Shown: piece after piece, positions 1 through 7,654 of the stretch
Position numbering within the stretch: position 1 is the stretch's first letter
Layout of the letters: every line of letters begins with the position of its first letter
Source: Chryseobacterium piscicola
Lineage (GTDB): Bacteria > Bacteroidota > Bacteroidia > Flavobacteriales > Weeksellaceae
Direction of reading: 5' to 3'
NCBI RefSeq assembly: GCF_900156685.1
Contig: NZ_FTOJ01000006.1
Location: forward strand, 62,001-126,000
Length of the DNA stretch: 64,000 nucleotides
Translations under genes and position numbers: made by a program
Notes under the pieces: model-generated
What the model was told of the DNA's origin: nothing
The model's database searches: none
What the model saw: only the letters and a program-made list of their open reading frames with translations

Positions 1-351
1 AGGGTTCCCAACATCATGACATAGACATGCCGCAGCAATAACGTTACTGAGATTGTGAGTATAAAAACTCTTTGAATCCTCCGTTAATACCGTTTTAAAA
101 TTTTTAACAATAAAATCCCCAATGATACTTCCCAAACTTCTCCCAACAGAGGAAACCTCGAGTGAATGCGTGAGGCGGTTGTGTACAAAAACACTCCCAG
201 GAAGCGGAAAAACCTGAGTTTTATTTTGTAATCTTCTGAATGCAGAAGAAAAAATAATCCTGTCATAATCTCTCTGAAAATCTGTGCGGGAGGCCGCTGT
301 ATTTGGATTGTTACCGGTACGCTGGCTGGTAAAAATCTCATTCAAATTCAT
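1..351 (-). CDS. dgt: Deoxyguanosinetriphosphate triphosphohydrolase (dGTPase), N-terminal part, cut by the window edge
   Basis: The minus-strand frame is open from the ATG at 351 to the window edge, giving the first 117 residues. It reads MNLNEIFTSQRTGNN, then FSSAFRRLQNKTQVF (about 34-48), then NRLTHSLEVS (about 58-67), and ends in HDVGNP at 112-117. These are the hallmark N-terminal segments of HD-superfamily dGTPases, with the first metal-binding His at RLTHS and the HD pair at the edge. The enzyme splits dGTP into deoxyguanosine and triphosphate. Family members are usually about 440-500 residues, so roughly three quarters lies outside the window. A second ATG directly upstream (354) is an equally possible start. 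A shorter open frame on the same strand (84-341) is a shadow of this gene. Confidence 0.9.
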   Translation of the reverse strand, partial: MNLNEIFTSQRTGNNPNTAASRTDFQRDYDRIIFSSAFRRLQNKTQVFPLPGSVFVHNRLTHSLEVSSVGRSLGSIIGDFIVKNFKTVLTEDSKSFYTHNLSNVIAAACLCHDVGNP

Positions 352-354
352 CAT

Positions 355-1198
355 TTTCCAAAATTAAAGTAAATTTTATTTTTATAGTAATAATTAATGA
401 ATTTAATTTAATTAAAATTTAGTTTGTAAAAACTTCTCGTAGCGCTAATGAACAGAAAATTATTCATTATTTAATTCCTCTGTGTTTTCAAAGGCTTATG
501 GGAAAGTAAATGATGAACAAGATTGGCTTTTCTAGTAGTTTTTTCCAAACGGAGGATTTTATCTGGTTTTAATAAACAATCAATCGCTGTGAGCATATAA
601 ATTTATAAGGTGCAGTAAGATTAAATACTTATGAATACTAATAACCTGACTTTGAGCACAATTAAACACATAAAAATTTGATTACACGTCTTTTAAACCA
701 CTATCAATTGAGTCGGAATTTTGCACGATCTAGATTTTGTACCATCAAAGACTTTAGCCGAAACTTATAGTAGGTTTTGACTAAAGCCAACTCTATATTA
801 CCATTTCTTAAAACAAACTAATGCCCGCTACTATTGATATTGGTAAAAAAATCAATAATCGAGCTCAGGTTAATAAAAAACAATATTTTTAATTCAATCA
901 AGGTGCTTTTTTACAACTCAATTTGAAAAAACAGGTTTTATGCGGTAAAAATATTATGTTAAAAAATGTCATTTTTGAATATTTCAGACATTTAATATGC
1001 TTTACATTTCATTCTCTTGATATTGTCAACCTGAAAACAACCAATATAGAAACATTAACAAATTCATATTTTTTTACGAATAAAATAATTAAAACAAAAA
1101 CAAAACTATCATCAAACCAACAAACCAACAATAGAAAAACAGCCTTAAAACCACCCCAAACCCACATACAACACTGATATACATCATAATATTTTTAT
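355..1198. other. Long AT-rich stretch without a convincing gene
   Basis: About 0.85 kb between the start of dgt and the promoter of the 26-codon gene. No frame on either strand looks coding. A plus-strand open frame at 923-1177 is low-complexity (long runs of Lys, Thr, Asn and Gln codons) and has no recognisable domain. An imperfect hairpin lies near 752-796 (arms around CTTTAG...CTAAAG). A short frame from 822 (23 codons) has no support. The region may hold decayed genes; I see nothing functional in it. Confidence 0.5.
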
Positions 1199-1228
1199 TT
1201 GACATTCGTTTTGAAAGCTGTAATATTG
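1199..1228 (+). promoter_or_regulatory. Candidate Bacteroidetes promoter for the 26-codon gene
   Basis: A TTG at 1199-1201 is followed after 19 bases by TAATATTG at 1221-1228. This matches the flavobacterial consensus TTG-N17-23-TAnnTTTG except at one position. Transcription would start near 1235, about 40 bases before the ATG at 1278. Inferred from motif and spacing only. Confidence 0.45.
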
Positions 1229-1277
1229 CATTATAGAATTCGCAACAAATATCAAAATAAATAAAAATTCAAAAATT

Positions 1278-1358
1278 ATGATCGCAATTATCGGAGTAGC
1301 AACATGTGCAGTTTTAGTTTCATCTTACATCGCAACAGCAAAGAAAGAAAACAACTAA
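1278..1358 (+). CDS. Predicted 26-residue single-pass membrane peptide
   Basis: ATG at 1278 and TAA at 1356-1358 give 26 residues: MIAIIGVATCAVLVSSYIA, then a polar TAKKENN tail. The first 19 residues form one hydrophobic helix; the short Lys-containing C-terminus suggests an N-out/C-in orientation. An A-rich leader precedes the ATG, as is usual for Bacteroidetes genes, and a plausible promoter lies 50-80 bases upstream. A strong hairpin lies 80 bases downstream. I do not recognise the family. It could be a small regulatory or membrane-stress peptide, or a hydrophobic peptide of a type I toxin system, but nothing here proves function. The compositional bias (hydrophobic block, then charged tail) argues against a chance frame. 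Confidence 0.5.
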   Translation: MIAIIGVATCAVLVSSYIATAKKENN

Positions 1359-1437
1359 TTATTAAATAAAAAATAATAATCTATAAAGCATTTTTATCAG
1401 TTACTATTTTTTATGTTTACAGTCTATAATGACTGTC

Positions 1438-1468
1438 CGCTCTTTTACTCAACCGGAGTAAAAGAGCG
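1438..1468 (+). promoter_or_regulatory. Strong 13-bp hairpin just upstream of the mepB-like start codon
   Basis: CGCTCTTTTACTC (1438-1450) pairs perfectly with GAGTAAAAGAGCG (1456-1468) around the loop AACCG. It ends 18 bases before the ATG at 1487 and is followed by A-rich DNA, not a T run. It is therefore not a standard terminator for the plus strand. It may act as a leader structure of the downstream gene, a processing site, or the 3' end of the upstream 26-codon transcript. Confidence 0.6.
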
Positions 1469-1486
1469 CAAAAAAAACATAACAAA

Positions 1487-1987
1487 ATGATTACACAACT
1501 CGAGCAAATTCAAAATTCAGTTTTTTCTAAGCTCAACGTAATCATTTGCCAAATCCAGCCAGACTCTGAATGTGAAGAATACTTTGGTCATAATTTCCAA
1601 TTAAATCAATTCAGTATTAAATTCAGAAAGGCTAAAATCACTCCTAAAAAAATCGGGCAATTTGTGACTTTATGGACAAGAAATCCCGAATCTAAACAAA
1701 CCGAACCATTCTCTTCCAAAGATCCTTTTGATTTTTACATGATCTTTTGTGATACAGACCACAAATCTGGATTCTTCTTTTTCTCTCAACAAATTCTAGT
1801 TCAGAAAAACATTCTCACTACCCTTTCTAAAGATGGAAAGCGAGGTTTCAGAGTTTATCCAACATGGGATTCTCCGGAAAACAAACAAGCAAAAAAAACC
1901 CAAAATTGGCAGAAAGATTTTTTCATTGATTTTTCAGATGAAAATTATTTTAAAAAATTTGAAACCATTTTCAACTTTCATTTGTAA
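1487..1987 (+). CDS. MepB family protein
   Basis: A 166-residue soluble protein matching the MepB family, named after the third gene of the Staphylococcus aureus mepRAB operon, whose biochemical role is not established. Family signatures are in order: a central RKAKITPKKIGQFVTLW block (about 48-64), an acidic D-P-F-DF segment (about 79-84), GKRGFRVYPTWD (about 118-129) and a KTQNWQKDFF block near the C-terminus. Length fits the family. No mepA-type MATE transporter or MarR regulator is next to it, so the staphylococcal context is not kept. The start is the ATG 18 bases after the 1438-1468 hairpin, so its translation might depend on that structure. Confidence 0.75.
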   Translation: MITQLEQIQNSVFSKLNVIICQIQPDSECEEYFGHNFQLNQFSIKFRKAKITPKKIGQFVTLWTRNPESKQTEPFSSKDPFDFYMIFCDTDHKSGFFFFSQQILVQKNILTTLSKDGKRGFRVYPTWDSPENKQAKKTQNWQKDFFIDFSDENYFKKFETIFNFHL

Positions 1988-2014
1988 TAAAATTCTGAAG
2001 AGATTCTAAAAAAT

Positions 2015-2022
2015 TATCTTTG
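2015..2022 (+). promoter_or_regulatory. Candidate -7 promoter element (TATCTTTG) for the AAA ATPase gene
   Basis: TATCTTTG is an exact match to TAnnTTTG and ends 35 bases before the ATG at 2058. A clear -33 TTG at the usual spacing is not obvious. Confidence 0.4.
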
Positions 2023-2057
2023 CTATCACAAACTTTTTTAAATTAAAGCAAAAAAAA

Positions 2058-2780
2058 ATGAATCTGTACAATCTCATCATTCAGGATAAAGAAGAAATAA
2101 CGCTAGATAATGTTTTCCTGGAATCTAAAAATAAAGAGCAGTTTGTACAGCTCATCAAAGAACAGGCCTATGCCAAAGAATTGATGGAATATGGGCTTCC
2201 CGTGAACAACAAAATTCTTCTCGAAGGAAGTTCAGGCTGCGGAAAAACCATGACGGCAAAAGCGATTGCGAATGCTTTGGGTAAAAACATCATCATTTTG
2301 AACCTCAGCAATATAGTTTCGTCAAGAATCGGTGAAACATCACAGAATATAAAGATGATTTTTGATAAGGCGGCTCGTGAAAAATCTGTTCTTTTCCTTG
2401 ATGAGCTAGACCAAATTGGGAAAGCGAGAGGAAGCGATGATAAAGATGTGGGCGAAATGAGAAGACTCGTCAACACATTAATTCAGCTCATTGATTATTA
2501 TCCCGAAAATGCGCTTTTGCTTTGCGCAACCAATCATGCTGAAATAATTGATACAGCCCTCATCAGGCGTTTTCAGCTCAAAATAAAATACGAAATGCCG
2601 TCACAAGAATTTCTTGACTCATTCTATGACAGTATTCTCGCAAAATTTCCGGAAAATTTAAGAAACATCGACAGAAAATATGAGATTTCCTTTGCCGAAG
2701 CCAAAGATTATGCTTTCACGGTGGTGAAAGGGAATTTGATTGAACAATTAGAAAACAGAAGCAGTCTTAAATCTTTTTAA
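2058..2780 (+). CDS. AAA family ATPase, 240 aa
   Basis: A compact single-domain AAA ATPase. Visible motifs are Walker A GSSGCGKT (57-64), Walker B VLFLDE (111-116), a sensor-1 CATN segment (about 152-155) and a following RRF that supplies the arginine finger position. The segment SRIGETSQN between the Walker motifs is typical of the FtsH/p97/spastin-like clade. No membrane helix, protease domain or substrate-recruiting domain is attached, so the partner is unknown. Proteins of this size often handle a specific client or accompany a protease or toxin gene, but neither neighbour suggests one here. It is preceded by its own promoter-like element and stands alone. Confidence 0.8.
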   Translation: MNLYNLIIQDKEEITLDNVFLESKNKEQFVQLIKEQAYAKELMEYGLPVNNKILLEGSSGCGKTMTAKAIANALGKNIIILNLSNIVSSRIGETSQNIKMIFDKAAREKSVLFLDELDQIGKARGSDDKDVGEMRRLVNTLIQLIDYYPENALLLCATNHAEIIDTALIRRFQLKIKYEMPSQEFLDSFYDSILAKFPENLRNIDRKYEISFAEAKDYAFTVVKGNLIEQLENRSSLKSF

Positions 2781-3005
2781 ATACCAATTTAAATATTGTT
2801 ATTTTTTATTTTACCTTGAAAGAAAATTGTTTTTGGGTGTTTATTTATTAACCTCAATTAGTTTGGATTAACGAATTGCATAAAGATAATAGATGCATAA
2901 AGAAATCTACTGACTGCAAAAGACATAATATCAGCAAGTAAAGCCAGTATTATTAATCTGTATTCTTTTCAAAGGAAGAACACGGGTTGTTTACCAAGCA
3001 AAAAA

Positions 3006-3033
3006 AATCCTTTCAAAAAAAATTGAAAGGATT
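3006..3033 (-). terminator. Rho-independent terminator of the pectate lyase gene
   Basis: AATCCTTTCAA (3006-3016) pairs with TTGAAAGGATT (3023-3033). On the minus strand the stem is followed by a run of about seven T, 40 bases beyond the stop of the pectate lyase gene. Confidence 0.8.
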
Positions 3034-3075
3034 CTTCTAATAAAATATGAAATTAACTAAGTGTGTTTTTGTTTT

Positions 3076-6068
3076 TTACTGAACAATAATTTTAAAATTA
3101 CTATTCAATTGATCGCCTGAAACATTCAGAATATAATTTCCAGCAGATTTTTTACCTCCAAAATTTAAATTAAATACACCGTTTCCATTGGCATTTAATT
3201 TTTCTTTAATGATTACTTTTCCAGACATATCAATAATTGTCGCCGTTAAACTAGACTTCTTATACTCGGAAAGCTTTATGAATAATTGGTCTTTTATAGG
3301 ATTAGGATAAACGGTTCCCACATTTTTGCTGATGCTAAATTCTGCATTACTCAAAACCGCCTGATTGTACAATGCTGAAATATCTGTTGCAGACAATGCG
3401 TAATTATACATTTTCAGTTCATCAAACGCACCTTTGTACGAAGCAGAGGCATTTGTTGTAGCTTGAAATTCAAGTTCACCAATATTTCCTATCACAAAAT
3501 CACTCGCTTCGCCAATACCGGTAACCGCAGTTTCATCAGCTTCCACCATGAGTACGCCGTTTCTGTAAATTCTTATTTTGTGAGCCGTGATGTCTCTCTG
3601 GATGACAACATGCACCCAAGTATCATTAAAGTAATTGGCAATAGGAGATGTAATTTCCTTTTTAGTAATATCATCATCTATGGCAAATCTCAGCTGCCCA
3701 CCTTTTACTTCGATATTAAAACGTTTTCCTGTTGCACCCGTATTTAAATTTTTGGTAATAGAACCTTTACACAAAACATAAAGACTGGTTGCTGAAGAAG
3801 ACGGAATCATGCTTGCAGGCGCCTTCATCCAATAAGAAATTGTAAACGAATTGGTATTAAATAAAATTTGCTCTTGATGAGGAATACTTGCGATGTAAGG
3901 TGTACTCGGTGAAGTTGCCAGATCTAAAGCAAAATTTTCTTTTCCGGAAACTCTTACACTTGCATTATCGTAGGCAACATTTAAAATTCCATTGTTGGCA
4001 TAGGTTGTAACATCCGCAATTTGCTCACCAGATGTAGGAGATTCTGAAAAAGGCCAATTCCCGACAAGGCTTGGCGTCAATGCACGAAAACTCCAAACAT
4101 CACCTGTTACAGAACCAAGATTATTAGAAGAATCTATTCTCCAATAATAATTGGTAGATGTAATTAAATTATTCAATTGATGAGATGGTGCAGCAGAATA
4201 AGGTATTGTTGCTACATTATTTAAATTCAAAGGATCTGTACCGAAATTAACTGTAAATGCTGTTGTGTTGGTACTTCCGGTCCATTTTAAAAGTAAATTA
4301 CCATTTGCAAAATCGATAGAATTATTGCCATTTGCAGGCGTAGGCAAAACAGCTTTGGTTGGAGCAGAAGGAACCGGCGGAGTAGTAACAGTTGCATTCT
4401 GTGTATAAACGGAAGAATCTGTAGCGTTCAGTGCTTTTACTCGATAGTAATATTGAGTGTTTGGCGTTAAACCGGTCTCGTTGTATTTTCAGGCAAAGTT
4501 GCCAACACTGTAAACGCTGTACCGTTTGTTGAGCGTTCCAAAACATAGTTGGTTTCGTTTGTAGCATTATCGCTCCAATTCACTGTTAAAGAGCTTGCGG
4601 CAGGAGTTCCTGTAGTAATAGAATTTGTAAAATTCACCCCTGTTGGTGGAATCACGAAATCCGGAGCTATCGTGTTTGGTAATCCATTAATATAAACTTC
4701 AATATTGAGATAAGGAGCATTCGTAGTGCTTACGTTCAAAGCATCCGCAACATTTGGATTGAGTCCGTTTGCAGTTTCCCATGCATCGGGCATTCCGTCG
4801 TTATCCGTATCTAAAGGAGCCGGAGCACCGTAAACATGGCCTGCCCCACCGTTGGTAAAACCAAATTGAGTCGTTAAATCTGTTTGTACATACACATAAG
4901 TAGCAGTGGTACCTTTCGACGCCAAATCGGAGATCATCAACTGTTCTACCTGATCTCGTCTTGGGTATGATGCTCCCACGCCTGCAATAATATTATCAAA
5001 CGCAGCCTGCGCAGTTAATGTAGGGTTTTTCATAGGATAATCATACGAAGTTGCCTGTATTGCTGTTGCATCTCCGATGGGATACCCTGTTAAATCTTGA
5101 GGAACTAATACTCCATCCAAAACTCCATTTTTATTATTATCAAAATAATTCCCAGAACCATACAGGTTGAAATTGGCATTCCCAACACTGAAAGGTGTAT
5201 TCACTGTAGGACTTGTATTGGGACCTCCAATGAAATAATTATTGATGATATTGGCATAGGACGCTCCTGCAGAATCTCCACCCATGATATATGCTTCACC
5301 GGATTGTGTGTGGCTGTAAGTGTTTCCATAATTCCCCCAATTGTAGACCACATTGTTTACAAACTCGTTGATTCCTTTAATTTTATTATTACGGGTTTTG
5401 TTACAGATATATAAATTGCCTATAAGACTGATCTTGCCTCCCGGTGGCGGCTGCATTAACCCTCCTGCAGAATGATTATGGCGGTGCATTCCCTGTCCGA
5501 AAATAGAATTCTGAATGGTAATATTATCCGGAGCAACACCATTATTATCCCAGTTTACAGAAAAAACTTCGTCAGTTCCCCACGTAAAAGTCATGTGATC
5601 TAAAATGATATTCGCTCCGTTTGCAATTCCTGAAGCATCTTGATTTTGAGAAGTCCCGCCATAGCGGTGACGGATGTATCTAGAGATGGTATTGTTTGCA
5701 CCAGAATACGAAACTCTTGGTCCTAAAAACACGATTCCTTCTCCGGGAGCGGTTTGTCCGGCAATCGTTGTATTACTGGGTACAGCAACAACAGACTGCA
5801 AATTGATAATTCCTCCTACTTTAAAGATTACAAATCTCCCCGGCTGGCTAACTGCATCACGGAATGAACCTGGGCCGCTGTCATTCAAATTGGTAACCAA
5901 ATAAATCTGAGGATTGGCAGCACCTCTCGCTCCGGTAGTAAATCTTCCGAAACCTGTAGCTTCAGGAAAAGCCAAAGTTTGCGCTTCCAAGCCCGCTGTG
6001 GATAATGTGATACCACAAAGCACTAAAGATTGAAATACCTGCTTAAAAAGTAAAGATTTATTTTTCAT
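3076..6068 (-). pseudogene. Secreted PL1-type pectate lyase with FN3, LamG-like and T9SS sorting domains, broken by a frameshift
   Basis: Read from the ATG at 6068, the protein starts with a signal peptide (MKNKSLLFKQVF... to LEAQ, about 30 residues). A right-handed beta-helix pectate lyase domain follows (FPEATGFGRFTTGARGG-like start, GGIINL, SNTTIAGQTAPGEG, LDHMTFTWG). Next come a TDNDGMPDAWE calcium-type motif and the first half of an FN3 domain. The frame then hits a stop at 4467. Coding resumes in another frame with the second half of the same FN3 (TGLTPNTQYYYRV), a second FN3-like unit, a LamG-like concanavalin fold (about 120-330 of that part) and a typical T9SS type A sorting domain (YPNPIKDQLFI...). 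The ORF could be extended upstream to 6122, but the signal peptide fixes 6068. It degrades pectin-type polymers in homologues. Either a real recent pseudogene or an assembly error. Confidence 0.85.
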
Positions 6069-6122
6069 GAATATTAATTTTTTTGCGTTTACCAATCTAA
6101 ACACAAACCCAAATATGAGCAT

Positions 6123-6467
6123 CCTGCACAGTCCTGCTACCCTTTAAAAATCAAACATTTACAAAACAAACTATTAATTATATACTTTCCAAATAAGTTT
6201 TAACATACTGAAAATCATTAGAGAGAAGAGTAAAAAATATTTCATTTTTTTTATCCTTAAATTCTGATTTTGTTTTTGATATTTATTTGAATGAAGACTT
6301 GTTTCAATGGTGATATTTAATTAATTTTAGAAATTATATTGGATATTTAAGGTTACGAACAATTGTAATTCAATAGAAAAAAAACAAATAAAAAGTAGAA
6401 TCTTTTAGTTAAATTTCTATTACAAAAAATAGTTAGTCATAAACCGTACATTTTAATCATAAACAAA
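6123..6467. other. Divergent intergenic region, no gene seen
   Basis: About 0.35 kb of AT-rich DNA between the divergent pectate lyase and lipoprotein genes. It must hold both promoters. I could not pick a clear TAnnTTTG element for either direction, and no open frame or hairpin stands out. Confidence 0.4.
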
Positions 6468-7508
6468 GTGAAGAAATTATTATTCCTCATATTAACATTA
6501 ATTGTTTTTTCTTGTAAAAAGAAAATCGATGAAAAAGAGCAAAAAATATTTGATAGGATTACCTTTATTTATAATTTAAAACAAGATGTAGACGAAAACA
6601 CCTGGAAAACTTTTAATAATAAGGAATATGACGTACCTCTTATTTATTTTACAAACTCATCTTCATATATTGCCAATCCAACAGAAAAATTTTTAAAAAC
6701 TTTTAAGTCAGAGATTATATTTCAAGACCAAAAGATTAAAATTTACTCGTCCAAAAATAGGGTTGATAATCTACCATTCCACATGGAAACGGGAATGACT
6801 TTGGGCGATCCAACAGATAAGTATAATTATCATTCGCCATTTATGATGTGCAGTAGCTACGAAGAAACATTTAAGAAAATCCCGAGTATTGGTTCTACAG
6901 ATGAATGGATCACAATGGTTATGCACGAATATTTTCATGGATATCAATACAAACATAAATCTTACATAGAATATTATGAGAAGGAAATAGTACAAATTCA
7001 GCCAGACAGCTTGGTTGCAATTTATAAAAACAATGATTGGTTTAAAAAATCAATAGACGAAGAAAATCAACTCCTACTAAAAGCACTCGGTGAAAAAGAT
7101 AATATTAGTACAAAAAAAATTATTAAAGATTTCTTTTCATTACGAAACAAAAGGAGAAGTGAAGTATTTGCAAAATTAAATGTAGACATTTCAAAATACG
7201 AGAAATGCTACGAAACGATGGAAGGAACAGCAAGATACATTGAATTCTCACTTTATGATCTTTTTTCCAAAAAACGTCCTAATCCTCAACTTCTAAAATC
7301 TGACACTTCCTATAAATCACTTCAAAAATTTCGCAACTACAATATAAACAAAGATAAGTGGCTGTATGAAAGCGAAATGACAACCTATTTTTATGCGACA
7401 GGATTTAATATGGCTAGAGTATTAGACAAATTAAAAATTGATTACAAATCTAGGCTTTTCAAAGAAGGAAAAATTACAATGGAAGATATTTTACTTGAAA
7501 AGCTATGA
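6468..7508 (+). CDS. Predicted zincin-like metallopeptidase lipoprotein
   Basis: A 346-residue protein that starts with GTG. It carries a lipoprotein signal peptide with lipobox IVFSC, making Cys16 the lipidated residue, followed by KKK. In the middle lies an HEYFH motif (about 153-157), the HExxH zinc site of zincin peptidases. About 100 residues later comes ETMEGTARYIEF, where the Glu of EGTARY is well placed to be the third zinc ligand, as in gluzincins. I do not recognise a named family. The likely role is an envelope-anchored peptidase; orientation follows from the lipobox. It lies alone, divergent from the pectate lyase gene and convergent with gcvP. Confidence 0.6.
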   Translation: MKKLLFLILTLIVFSCKKKIDEKEQKIFDRITFIYNLKQDVDENTWKTFNNKEYDVPLIYFTNSSSYIANPTEKFLKTFKSEIIFQDQKIKIYSSKNRVDNLPFHMETGMTLGDPTDKYNYHSPFMMCSSYEETFKKIPSIGSTDEWITMVMHEYFHGYQYKHKSYIEYYEKEIVQIQPDSLVAIYKNNDWFKKSIDEENQLLLKALGEKDNISTKKIIKDFFSLRNKRRSEVFAKLNVDISKYEKCYETMEGTARYIEFSLYDLFSKKRPNPQLLKSDTSYKSLQKFRNYNINKDKWLYESEMTTYFYATGFNMARVLDKLKIDYKSRLFKEGKITMEDILLEKL

Positions 7509-7607
7509 ATTGTGTCACGCTTTTTTTATTGAATTCATCCTATTTCTTATCTCTAGAATTTATTTAAAATATAGTAGTTACACAAAATATTGAACCTAAA
7601 ACAAAAA

Positions 7608-7633
7608 AATCCCTTTCAAAACTGAAAGGGATT
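7608..7633 (-). terminator. Rho-independent terminator of gcvP
   Basis: AATCCCTTTCA (7608-7618) pairs with TGAAAGGGATT (7623-7633) around AAAC. On the minus strand it is followed by a T run, 22 bases past the gcvP stop. Confidence 0.85.
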
Positions 7634-7654
7634 AATTATATAAAAAACTTTTAA

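Noticed and set aside
84..341. Minus-strand open frame of 85 codons
   Set aside because: It is in another frame of the dgt gene, whose own frame gives a textbook dGTPase N-terminus.
752..796. Imperfect hairpin with CTTTAG/CTAAAG arms
   Set aside because: Several mismatches and no gene end or start next to it; not enough for a terminator or RNA call.
923..1177. Plus-strand open frame of 84 codons
   Set aside because: Low-complexity Lys/Thr/Asn/Gln composition, no domain, no good start context; it looks like open AT-rich sequence.
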